A stretch of DNA of 11,649 nucleotides from Mariniphaga sp. Lineage in GTDB: Bacteria > Bacteroidota > Bacteroidia > Bacteroidales > Prolixibacteraceae. The stretch lies in the NCBI GenBank assembly GCA_025363795.1, contig JANYLE010000093.1, forward strand, positions 1-11,649. The letters run 5' to 3'. Shown piece by piece: positions 1 through 6,370 of the stretch. Numbering within the stretch: the first letter of the stretch is position 1; every line of letters begins with the position of its first letter. The translations under genes and the position numbers were made by a program. The notes below the pieces were generated by a model that saw nothing but the letters and a program-made list of their open reading frames with translations, was not told where the DNA came from and made no database searches.

Positions 1-160
1 CCGCCAGGACCACCTGTCCGTCGGTGACGTGCACGTCCTGCTGCGATTCGCTCGTCGCTGGTCGCGGCGCTGGCTCGCAGCCGGCGAGGCCGCCACCGCA
101 AACGATTCCCCATACAAACGACGCGACAACCCCCGACCGACCTAATGTGACCATCGGCAC
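1..160 (-). CDS. N-terminal fragment of a predicted lipoprotein (foreign high-GC segment)
   Basis: An open frame starts at a GTG at 160 (an in-frame ATG follows at 154) and runs off the left edge, giving about 53 visible residues. The N-terminus has an Arg at residue 8, a hydrophobic stretch at about 10-27, then a lipobox L25-A26-G27-C28 followed by Glu-Pro and a Pro/Ala/Ser-rich linker. This is the pattern of a signal peptidase II substrate, so the product is probably lipid-anchored outside the inner membrane. The frame is closed upstream by a stop at 218-220, which limits the start to this neighbourhood. Nothing is visible of the mature domain, so no function can be given. The base composition is much richer in GC than the Bacteroidota-like genes to the right. 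It lies downstream of a terminator that ends the preceding gene, so it should have its own promoter or be in a separate unit. Confidence 0.5.
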   Translation of the reverse strand, partial: MPMVTLGRSGVVASFVWGIVCGGGLAGCEPAPRPATSESQQDVHVTDGQVVLA

Positions 161-250
161 AGGTTGCCCACAGGCGGCGCCGCAGTCAACCGGGGCGTCT
201 GGAACTGGGAACCCTGCCTACTGGCCTGTCTGCCATAGCGAATCTGACGC

Positions 251-294
251 AAAAATCCCGAACGGGGCGGGGTAACCGCCGCCATCCGGGATTT
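251..294 (-). terminator. Rho-independent terminator after the foreign ORF
   Basis: On the minus strand, 23 bases after the stop at 317, an 8-bp outer stem (AAATCCCG pairing with CGGGATTT, 287-294 with 253-260) encloses a second stem GGCGG/CCGCC (279-283 with 266-270). It ends in a run of five T. The layout is that of an intrinsic terminator for leftward transcription. It supports the view that the foreign ORF at 317-650 is the true 3' end of a real gene rather than chance translation. Confidence 0.7.
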
Positions 295-316
295 GTGGAA
301 ATGCAGGTTTCCCGAA

Positions 317-652
317 CTACGGGTAGGTCTTTGTGCCTTCCCAGGCGCTGGTGCCCTGGGCGAAAGCCATACCGTTGAGTTTCACGCTGCTCCACGTCTT
401 GGCGTACGTGCTGCCACCCGTGGGCGCCTTGTTGGCCACAACCACGTTGTTGAACTTCATGATGCTGCCGATATCGTATTCATAGGCGATGCTCTGACCG
501 TTCGCCATGCTGGTGCCCTTGCCGCCCCAGTGCCCGCTTGCCTGGCCGTTGATGCCGGTTTCAGAAAGGGTCAGGTCGCCGGCCCATATATAGGTAAACT
601 CGACACCGTTCATCGATTTGGTGTCAGTAAGGGTGCCGGTCAGATTCCAGAC
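317..652 (-). other. Foreign 3' gene fragment, unknown beta-rich protein
   Basis: This is the part of the preceding ORF downstream of the junction, about 111 codons ending at the TAG at 317-319. The peptide is rich in Gly, Thr, Ser, Asn and aromatic residues with alternating hydrophobic positions (for example WNLTGTLTD, FTYIWAGDLTL, SGHWGGKG). This suggests a beta-sheet, possibly secreted or barrel-like domain. I recognise no family. Codons ending in C or G dominate, unlike the genes to the right. It ends just before a good terminator, so the 3' end is likely genuine, but the 5' end and true start lie outside this window. Confidence 0.5.
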
Positions 653-1117
653 ACCCGTCATATCAACTTTCGAATCACTCGCCTCTTTCAGAAAATCACC
701 TGCAAGGACTCCAAGTCCGCCTGAGTAAATTTTCAGACTTGAGTGTAAACCAAACTCCATGCTGAAATAGGCAATCTTTGGCCCAAGTAGGACTTTGCGT
801 TCTTCAAGGTATTTATTCAGCTGATTTTCAGCTGATTTCATCCTAAGAATGAAAGACTGATCAGATTTCAACTCTTCAAAACGCTCCAGGCTTGTCTCTT
901 CAAGTAACACAATCGGATTGTGTTCACATTCTTCCCAAATTACGGGGTCAATTTCACTAAACAAAGCTCTTGCTTCGTCGCTCCAGGCCCACCACAGATT
1001 GCGGGAAAGTTCACGCAATGGGTTGAGTTGTTCCGGAACATTTGACTCAACAACTATTTTTTTCCAGGTAGGACCTGAGTTGGTTGATTGTCTGATTCTA
1101 TATCCTTGTGCCTCCAT
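317..1117 (-). CDS. glgP: Alpha-glucan phosphorylase N-terminus joined in frame to unrelated sequence (chimeric ORF)
   Basis: Residues 1 to about 156 (1117 down to about 650) are the N-terminus of a Bacteroidota maltodextrin/glycogen phosphorylase (GT35). They include the DUF3417-type region with ELSRNLWWAWSDEAR, the WEECEHNP block, and the start of the catalytic domain with AYFSMEFGLHSSLKIYSGGL and the GVLAGDFLKEASDS block. A complete phosphorylase of this kind runs to roughly 850 residues and would continue V-G-L-L-Y-R-Y-G after DMTGV. Here V is followed by WNLTG and about 110 residues unlike any phosphorylase, so the active-site and PLP-lysine parts are missing. The ATG at 1117 is preferred; a TTG at 1126 is in frame. 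Intact, the enzyme would release glucose-1-phosphate from glycogen, matching the glycogen genes upstream. No function is expected for the product as drawn, because it is probably an assembly artefact. Confidence 0.75.
   Translation of the reverse strand: MEAQGYRIRQSTNSGPTWKKIVVESNVPEQLNPLRELSRNLWWAWSDEARALFSEIDPVIWEECEHNPIVLLEETSLERFEELKSDQSFILRMKSAENQLNKYLEERKVLLGPKIAYFSMEFGLHSSLKIYSGGLGVLAGDFLKEASDSKVDMTGVWNLTGTLTDTKSMNGVEFTYIWAGDLTLSETGINGQASGHWGGKGTSMANGQSIAYEYDIGSIMKFNNVVVANKAPTGGSTYAKTWSSVKLNGMAFAQGTSAWEGTKTYP
650..661. other. Junction between two unrelated genomes or replicons
   Basis: Reading leftward, codons at 667-650 spell V-D-M-T-G-V, which fits phosphorylase. The next codon at 649-647 is W and everything beyond is unrelated. 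The breakpoint therefore lies within or next to 650-661. Counted GC is 22 of 60 bases at 721-780, 33 of 60 at 541-600 and 41 of 60 at 1-60. There is no insertion-sequence end, target duplication, tRNA or integrase visible, which favours a chimeric assembly join over insertion of a mobile element. Confidence 0.7.
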
Positions 1118-1182
1118 TTTTGACAAATATTTGGGAATGAGAATAATGTAATTTTCACATTATTACTGTATAATTCAAACGG

Positions 1183-1214
1183 CAAATTTACTCTATTTTG
1201 AACCACCATTAAAA
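1183..1214 (-). promoter_or_regulatory. Candidate Bacteroidota promoter for glgP
   Basis: On the minus strand, TAAATTTG (1190-1183) matches the Bacteroidota -7 consensus TAnnTTTG exactly. TTTT (1214-1211) lies 20 bases upstream where TTTG is expected at -33, a 3-of-4 match. Transcription would start near 1176 and give a leader of about 60 bases before the ATG at 1117. The region is AT-rich, so a chance match is possible. Confidence 0.35.
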
Positions 1215-1339
1215 TTTACACCCAATGTTAATGATTTAATAAACTTAACCATAAGGTTTAAGCGAGGAGTACAAATTGCAAAAATAAATGAATCAGTTTG
1301 TTATGTCTTAATGCCATAATGGCGCATCTGTTATTACTG

Positions 1340-1375
1340 TGTTTGTCAGTGACTTTATTAAATCACTGACAAACA
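1340..1375. repeat. Perfect 13-bp inverted repeat
   Basis: TGTTTGTCAGTGA (1340-1352) and its exact reverse complement (1363-1375) flank a 10-base AT-rich loop. It lies 113 bases beyond the GH57 stop and about 220 bases before glgP. Neither side carries a T-run, so it is not a standard intrinsic terminator. It could be an RNA 3'-end stabilising hairpin, a factor-assisted terminator or a protein-binding site. Confidence 0.75.
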
Positions 1376-1487
1376 TAGAATTATACAATCTGTTGATTTT
1401 AGTTCAAAGGGCGTTGGCATTTTTGGTTGCAGCCAATTGATAATTGATTTTTGCTATTGACCTAATCCTTACGATCAGGTTTCTCAC

Positions 1488-2939
1488 TTACGCCGGAAAA
1501 TCTTTTTTGGTAGGTTTTTGCGCTACTGTTTTTTTAACGGATTTTACGGTTTCAACTTTTGAAGTAGCCGTTTTTTTTGCAGGCTTTACGGTTTCTGCTT
1601 TAGTCGCATTTGCTTTCTTGCTTTGCGTCAGTTTCGCTGCAGATACCTCTTTTTTGATCTTTATCAACTCATTTTCCGTCACTTCAAGCTTCCTGGACTT
1701 TTCGTTTACAAGCTCTTTAAGGTTTGCAATTTCCTCATCTTTAGCACTTTTTGGAACGATGGCATTCAGTCTTATTTTGAAATCACTGAGGACATTCATG
1801 TAATTGATAAATGCCTCATAAGGCGTGCTATATGGATTGAAGTGTTTGTGAACCTCGCCGTCGGAAAAGAACTTTGTACACATGTAATAAAAATGATCGT
1901 TGGTTTGGAGGTAATCCCAATCCTTTAGCATCGTTTTATCCGTACAAAAGTTCATCCGATCTTTTAGCTGGTAAAGTTTGTCAAAAGCCTCTTTCTGAAG
2001 CTCGTTGCCTAACCATGCTGACAGATCTCGTTCCTCATCGGCCCATGAAATTGGGTAAGGAACATGAATGGCAGAAACAGGTTGTAAGTTATTTACGGCT
2101 TCCGAAGGAGTCGTAAAGTTGAGTTTGCCTGTTTTCAAAATTGCCCCGGGGAGATTTTCCAGGAAATCGAAAATGCCTGAGCTCTTAGGGTGGAGCTGAC
2201 CAAAAGTTTCGTAATTGATAAAGATGGTAATAATTTCTTCTTCCTTTGGCAGTTTAGCCATCCATCCTGCATATTTTTCTGCAGTAAGCGGAAATTCATT
2301 CCACCCTTTATTTGAGAATCTGAATGACAGGTCATCGCTAAAGCGGAAATTTCGCATCAATACCTTTAGTCTTGGATTTAATGCATTGCAGTATAAATAG
2401 TTGGGGCTTTTCCAGCCTAAGATATGTTTTGCACCTTCAGTAATCATGGCCTCATAGCCCATCCTTTGAACAAGGTCACCCAATTCGTCAGAGTAAATTA
2501 ATTCAGTGTTCCTGAAAACTTTAGGATGGTATCCGAAGAGTTCTTCAATGAGAACGTCATGTGCTTTCACCTGCGATTCGAACAACTTATCATCGGCCAG
2601 CGAAACCAGTGAGTTGGCATAAGTTTCGGATAAAAATTCAACACATCCGGTAGCCGCCAACTCTGCAAATGAATCGATTACCTCGGGGGCATATAATTTA
2701 AATTGGTCGATAACAACACCAGATAAGGAGTAGGTTACTTTGAATTTGCCTTTGTGTTTACGAATTTGCTCAAGGATGATTTTATTGGCAGGTAAATAAC
2801 ACTGATCTGCTACCTTTCGCAAAAAAGTTTCGTTTGCAAAATCGTCGTAGTAATAAGCGTCGTTTCCAATATCAAAAAAACGATATTTCCGATATCTGAA
2901 CGGCTGATGGATCTGAAAATTAAGGCAAACTGATTTCAT
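1488..2939 (-). CDS. GH57 family alpha-amylase-like protein with Lys-rich C-terminal tail
   Basis: A 483-residue cytoplasmic protein of glycoside hydrolase family 57, the Bacteroidota glycogen-cluster type. Visible family regions are LNFQIHQPFR (6-15), YSLSG (70-74), EFLSETYANSL (101-111), VFRNTELIYSDELG (141-154) with E146 as candidate nucleophile, IFINYETFG (239-247) and the block at 299-313 beginning WADEERDLSAW. The position I expect to be Asp in the fourth region (usually M-D-Y-E-T-F-G) is Asn242, and the following E-H-Q-W is Q-L-H-P. So activity or specificity may be changed. After the enzyme domain come a likely coiled coil (about 399-436) and a Lys/Ala/Thr tail with a tandem 14-residue repeat. 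The ATG overlaps the stop of the upstream glycosyltransferase gene in ATGA, implying translational coupling. The expected role is alpha-1,4-glucan cleavage or transfer in glycogen turnover; its exact reaction is not known from sequence. Confidence 0.9.
   Translation of the reverse strand: MKSVCLNFQIHQPFRYRKYRFFDIGNDAYYYDDFANETFLRKVADQCYLPANKIILEQIRKHKGKFKVTYSLSGVVIDQFKLYAPEVIDSFAELAATGCVEFLSETYANSLVSLADDKLFESQVKAHDVLIEELFGYHPKVFRNTELIYSDELGDLVQRMGYEAMITEGAKHILGWKSPNYLYCNALNPRLKVLMRNFRFSDDLSFRFSNKGWNEFPLTAEKYAGWMAKLPKEEEIITIFINYETFGQLHPKSSGIFDFLENLPGAILKTGKLNFTTPSEAVNNLQPVSAIHVPYPISWADEERDLSAWLGNELQKEAFDKLYQLKDRMNFCTDKTMLKDWDYLQTNDHFYYMCTKFFSDGEVHKHFNPYSTPYEAFINYMNVLSDFKIRLNAIVPKSAKDEEIANLKELVNEKSRKLEVTENELIKIKKEVSAAKLTQSKKANATKAETVKPAKKTATSKVETVKSVKKTVAQKPTKKDFPA
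1518..1601 (-). repeat. Tandem 42-bp repeat coding a Lys-rich 14-residue unit
   Basis: Residues 447-460 (KAETVKPAKKTATS) and 461-474 (KVETVKSVKKTVAQ) of the GH57 protein are imperfect copies. At DNA level the 11-mer TTTACGGTTTC recurs at 1543-1553 and 1585-1595, exactly 42 bases apart. The unit resembles histone H1-like or AlgP-like Lys/Ala tails, which are commonly unstructured and positively charged. Repeats of this kind often vary in copy number between strains. Confidence 0.75.
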
Positions 2940-4246
2940 ATCTCTTTAGTATTGAGGTTGTTTAAAGCGGATAAATAGACTTTGCGAACGTGTTCGGCAG
3001 AATGTTTCCACTGCAGACTGTCTACTTCTTCTCTTCCGTATTTTCTGAACATAGTTGATAAAGCCGGGTATTTAAGGATTCCATAGATGGCATCGGCCAT
3101 TGCATTGATATCCCAGAAATCGACTTTAATTGCATGCGTAAGTATCTCAGCAACACCCGATTGTTTTGAGATGATTGTTGGGACATCCGACATCATGGCT
3201 TCGAGAGGTGATATTCCGAAAGGTTCTGACACCGACGGCATCACATAAACGTCGCTCATGCGGAACATATCGAATACATCATCACCATGCAGGAAGCCTG
3301 TAAAATGGAATTTGTCGGCAATGCCCAACCGGGCAGCACGCCGAATCATTTTTTCCATCAGATCGCCACTGCCGGCCATTACAAAATGGACATTGTTTGT
3401 TCGGCGCAATACCTGGTAGGCCGCTTCGACAAAATATTCGGGTCCTTTTTGCATCGTTATACGACCCAAAAATGTGACTATTTTTTCATTGATCCCTTTG
3501 GAATAACCATTGTTTTCTGGTTTTTCAACCGGTTCAACAGCATTGTAAACTGTGGTAATTTTGGCAGGGTCAATCCCATATTTTTCAATCACAATTTTGC
3601 GTGTGAGGTTACTCACTGTGATAATCTGATCGGCCACTTCCATCCCTTCACGTTCGATCGAATAAACTCTTGGGTTGACACTTCCGCCGCTTCGGTCAAA
3701 ATCGGTTGCGTGAACATGAATGACAAGTGGTTTGCCACTGACTTTTTTCGCAGCAATCCCAGCCGGATAAGCCAGCCAATCGTGGGCATGGATGACGTCA
3801 AAATCGTATTCTTTACCAATATACTCAGCTACAATAGCATAATTGGCAATCTCATCGAGCAGGTTGGCACCGTATTTCCCGGTAAAGGGAAGCTTACCTT
3901 CTGAATCTGTTTGTATAAAGCGTGTTTGGGCAGAGACGCGCTGTTCTGTCATCTTCCAAAACTCCTCAGGTGTAGAATAAGGGACGAGATTCGATTCAAC
4001 CTCAAGGGAATTGAATTTTCGTTCAGTGTTACTGAAGATGATCTTTTTCTGAGTAATCGATACGTCGCTAGCCCCGATAATCTGAGCTACAGCTGAATTA
4101 TCTTCATCACCATAAGCCTTTGGAACGACAAACAGCACCTCAACATCTTCCAATTGCGCCAGTCCTTTTGTTAATCCATAGCTGGCTGTTCCAAGTCCAC
4201 CGCTAATGTGCGGGGGAAACTCCCATCCAAACATTAAAACTTTCAT
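2936..4246 (-). CDS. GT4-family glycosyltransferase, glycogen/alpha-glucan synthase type
   Basis: A 436-residue retaining GT-B glycosyltransferase. The N-terminal domain begins MKVLMFGWEFPPHISGGLGT, with a donor/acceptor-loop GG motif at 16-17 like that of glycogen synthases, and has VIHAHDW at 151-157. The C-terminal domain has FLGRITMQKG (259-268), VMAGSG (289-294) and the E-x7-E motif E341...E349 in EPFGISPLE, which contacts the nucleotide-sugar. Length is normal and no signal peptide is visible, so it is cytosolic. Lying between debranching enzyme and GH57 genes, it most likely elongates alpha-1,4-glucan. Whether the donor is ADP- or UDP-glucose cannot be told from sequence. Its ATG follows the debranching-enzyme stop by 71 bases, with AAGG directly before it. 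Its TGA overlaps the GH57 ATG. I see no substitutions in its key motifs, unlike its two neighbours. Confidence 0.9.
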   Translation of the reverse strand: MKVLMFGWEFPPHISGGLGTASYGLTKGLAQLEDVEVLFVVPKAYGDEDNSAVAQIIGASDVSITQKKIIFSNTERKFNSLEVESNLVPYSTPEEFWKMTEQRVSAQTRFIQTDSEGKLPFTGKYGANLLDEIANYAIVAEYIGKEYDFDVIHAHDWLAYPAGIAAKKVSGKPLVIHVHATDFDRSGGSVNPRVYSIEREGMEVADQIITVSNLTRKIVIEKYGIDPAKITTVYNAVEPVEKPENNGYSKGINEKIVTFLGRITMQKGPEYFVEAAYQVLRRTNNVHFVMAGSGDLMEKMIRRAARLGIADKFHFTGFLHGDDVFDMFRMSDVYVMPSVSEPFGISPLEAMMSDVPTIISKQSGVAEILTHAIKVDFWDINAMADAIYGILKYPALSTMFRKYGREEVDSLQWKHSAEHVRKVYLSALNNLNTKEI

Positions 4247-4317
4247 CCTTAAGTAGCTGAGTTGAGAAAATTCTTTTAATTCTTTTTCGACTTCCGCTTA
4301 AATTGCGGTCTCAATGA

Positions 4318-6267
4318 CTATTCCTGTGATTCTACGTATTTTTCAAGTAAAGCAGTAGCACTAAGAACACCGCCGACATTCCAGGCTTGCGAGATAGCAC
4401 CGCGGGCAGTATGTGGAGGATTTCCCTCGTAAACTTCAGAAAGCGTTCCAACACAATGCTCCGACATCTCCTCTTCGAAACCTGCCATTATCTGCTTGAC
4501 AAACGACAGCCCTCCAGCCTTATGAATCTCGAGGTATGCTTTAACAAACGGATAGATCAGAAATGGGAAAACACTTCCCATATGTATTGATGCTGATCGC
4601 TTGTCTGCATTTCCGTCGCAAGACCCTTTATAATTATAATCTTTCGGTGCCAGTGACCGAAGTCCGCGAGGTGTCAGCAATTCATTTCTTACCTTACTGA
4701 TTATTTGTTTCTTTTGTTCACGTGACATAGGCGAATATTCGAAACTTGCCGCGAAAATCATATTGGGTCTTACCGACCAGTCGACGTAATTCCCGTCGGC
4801 ATAATCGGCCAGATAACCTTCATCTTCGTTCCAGAATAAATCTCTGAATGAGTTTGCAATCAATTCAGGGAAGGATGACCACTCGTTGATAAATGCCTTG
4901 TCTTTAGCTGATTCGGCAAGTTCGAGGGCAAAGCAAACGGCATTAAACCATGCTGCATTGATCTCAACAGCAAATCCTCCCCGTGGTGTTACGGGTTTTC
5001 CATCGATATATGCATCCATCCAGGTTAGTGCAACACCTTCCTGCTTCGCATAGATCAATCCGTTTGGCTCCATGTGAATATTAAAGCGGGTTCCTTTCTT
5101 GTAGCATGAAAGGATCTCTTTCATGGCTGAACCATAGCTTTTCCAAAGCTCTTTATTCTCTTTATAGGGCTTTAGTTCCTGAATAGCCTGAAAAGCGAAA
5201 AGTGGTGCATCCGCTGCATCATAGTCGCTCTCAAATCCTACGTATTTTGGTAATAGCCCATCTTTCAGTCGGTTGAGATTCGTTTTCAGAATATCTTCAT
5301 AGGTTGTAACTTCCGACTGTGTCAATAACAGACCAGGGAGCGCAATTAAAGTTTCTCTTGGTATTGATTCATACCAGGGGAATCCTGCAATAATATCTTT
5401 ACCATCTTTTCTTTCCCAGATGAATTGTTGTGCGGCGTTAATCAGGCAGTTGAGGAAACTATCCCGGGGAATCCGCCTGGTTTTTTCGAATGCATACAGT
5501 TTTTTTAAATCTGTCGGATCGCTGATTTCTGTTGAAGCAGAAAAAAATACAGACTCTCCTTTTTTAATCGAAAGCTCAAAATAACCGGGAACATAAAGAT
5601 CCTCCTGGAATTCGTAACCCCTTGATTGCTCTTTGATGTATTCAATATTCCGATACCAATCAGGCACGGGTACGAAGTCTACCTCCTTTGAAAACTGCAT
5701 GTGTAATTCGGGGTAGCCCTCGTAAAGGCTCATTTTAATCCCGTTTTTGATCTTTGTATATTTCCCGTTGGCAAACATATTTGCCTTCGAAAGCTGATGA
5801 ACATTCCGAAACGCGAGAAAAGGTTTGAATCTCAAGGTCGTCGGGCTGTTCGCTTCTTCCAGTGTATATTTTACGATGACCTGATTCTCATTTTCGACGA
5901 GCATACGTGTTTTGGAAAGAATAACACCACCTACACGGTAAGTCACCTTGGGTATCGTTTCGATCTCAAAATTCCGGATATACTTGTGTCCTTTCGGCTC
6001 ATAAAAATCACCAGGAAATTTATGGATTCCAAGATTAAATTGCGCATCATGTTGAATCACCGTTTCATCCAGGGATGAGAGAAGGACATGTTTGCCCCCG
6101 TCAAGTTTGTCAAGTTGCACAATCAGCATACCATGATATTTACGGGTATTACATCCAGCCAGCGTGCTGGCCGAATAGGCTCCAGAGCGGTTGGTACGCA
6201 AAAACTCGCGTTGGAGAGAGTATTCCAGGTTAACAAGTTCCTCTTTGTCGAAATTTAGGTAGCTCAT
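4318..6267 (-). CDS. Glycogen debranching enzyme (amylo-alpha-1,6-glucosidase, GH133 type), divergent active-site motifs
   Basis: A 649-residue protein matching Bacteroidota debranching enzymes end to end. The N-terminal beta domain (about 1-260) has the family blocks GCNTRKYHGMLIV (38-50), HVLLSSLDETVIQH (60-73) and VPDWYRNIEY (201-210). The C-terminal (alpha/alpha)6 domain (about 270-645) has LTWMDAY (414-420), with D418 the probable catalytic acid, VEINAAWFNA (434-443), and LSEVYEGNPPH (609-619), with E611 the probable second acid. It should hydrolyse the alpha-1,6 branch stubs of glycogen. Three motifs depart from the usual form: FPWYESIPRETLIALPGL (296-313) where FPWFGRWGRDTFIALPGL is expected, IHMGSVFPF (561-569) for YHQGTVWPW, and YEGNPPH for FDGDPPH. 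The two catalytic acids remain, so an active enzyme with altered substrate contacts is possible. It is the first gene of the cluster. Confidence 0.9.
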   Translation of the reverse strand: MSYLNFDKEELVNLEYSLQREFLRTNRSGAYSASTLAGCNTRKYHGMLIVQLDKLDGGKHVLLSSLDETVIQHDAQFNLGIHKFPGDFYEPKGHKYIRNFEIETIPKVTYRVGGVILSKTRMLVENENQVIVKYTLEEANSPTTLRFKPFLAFRNVHQLSKANMFANGKYTKIKNGIKMSLYEGYPELHMQFSKEVDFVPVPDWYRNIEYIKEQSRGYEFQEDLYVPGYFELSIKKGESVFFSASTEISDPTDLKKLYAFEKTRRIPRDSFLNCLINAAQQFIWERKDGKDIIAGFPWYESIPRETLIALPGLLLTQSEVTTYEDILKTNLNRLKDGLLPKYVGFESDYDAADAPLFAFQAIQELKPYKENKELWKSYGSAMKEILSCYKKGTRFNIHMEPNGLIYAKQEGVALTWMDAYIDGKPVTPRGGFAVEINAAWFNAVCFALELAESAKDKAFINEWSSFPELIANSFRDLFWNEDEGYLADYADGNYVDWSVRPNMIFAASFEYSPMSREQKKQIISKVRNELLTPRGLRSLAPKDYNYKGSCDGNADKRSASIHMGSVFPFLIYPFVKAYLEIHKAGGLSFVKQIMAGFEEEMSEHCVGTLSEVYEGNPPHTARGAISQAWNVGGVLSATALLEKYVESQE

Positions 6268-6337
6268 ACGAACTTGATTTTAATTTTATTCTTTTTTGGG
6301 TTAGGAAGTTCACTGTGATCAGTGGTTCTCCTGCCGA

Positions 6338-6368
6338 TAAAAATATGAAAAGCAATCGTCAACTAAAA
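6338..6368 (-). promoter_or_regulatory. Candidate promoter for the glycogen gene cluster
   Basis: In the 103-base gap before the debranching enzyme, TATTTTTA (6345-6338) matches TAnnTTTG at 7 of 8 positions. TTTT (6368-6365) stands 19 bases upstream where TTTG is expected. The leader to the ATG at 6267 would be about 65 bases. The leader contains a small inverted repeat CACTG-TGAT-CAGTG (6311-6324 on the plus strand), a possible operator. The match is modest in AT-rich DNA. Confidence 0.3.
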
Positions 6369-6370
6369 AT

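Larger units (their letters stand above)
1127..1487. other. AT-rich intergenic region between the GH57 gene and glgP
   Basis: This is the longest non-coding stretch within the native part of the window (361 bases). I see no credible ORF or RNA gene. The longest candidate I followed is a 22-codon frame running through the inverted repeat at 1340-1375, which I reject. The region holds that inverted repeat, a Bacteroidota-type promoter candidate at 1183-1214, and a short palindrome around 1311-1327. It separates the end of the glycogen operon from glgP, so it probably contains both the operon's 3' end and the glgP regulatory region. Confidence 0.6.

Noticed and set aside
186..395. 69-codon minus-strand frame overlapping the terminator
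   Set aside because: It runs through the terminator hairpin and overlaps the foreign ORF in another frame; composition alone keeps it open.
293..724. 143-codon plus-strand frame across the chimeric junction
   Set aside because: It spans two unrelated DNA sources and is antisense to the better-supported minus-strand frames.
317..1126. A genuine phosphorylase fusion protein with a new C-terminal domain
   Set aside because: The catalytic domain is cut in the middle of its core fold and base composition changes at the same point, so a chimeric join is far more likely than a functional fusion.
1308..1376. 22-codon minus-strand ORF starting ATG TTT GTC AGT in the glgP leader
   Set aside because: It is mostly the inverted repeat itself, has no ribosome-binding site and encodes nothing recognisable.
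3287..3904. 205-codon open frame on the plus strand inside the GT4 glycosyltransferase gene
   Set aside because: It is antisense to a clear conserved gene, its peptide shows no family motifs, and it has no start context; it is a shadow frame.
6355..6364. TTGACG as a sigma-70 -35 box before the debranching enzyme
   Set aside because: No good -10 lies 17 bases downstream, and Bacteroidota housekeeping promoters use TTTG/TAnnTTTG.
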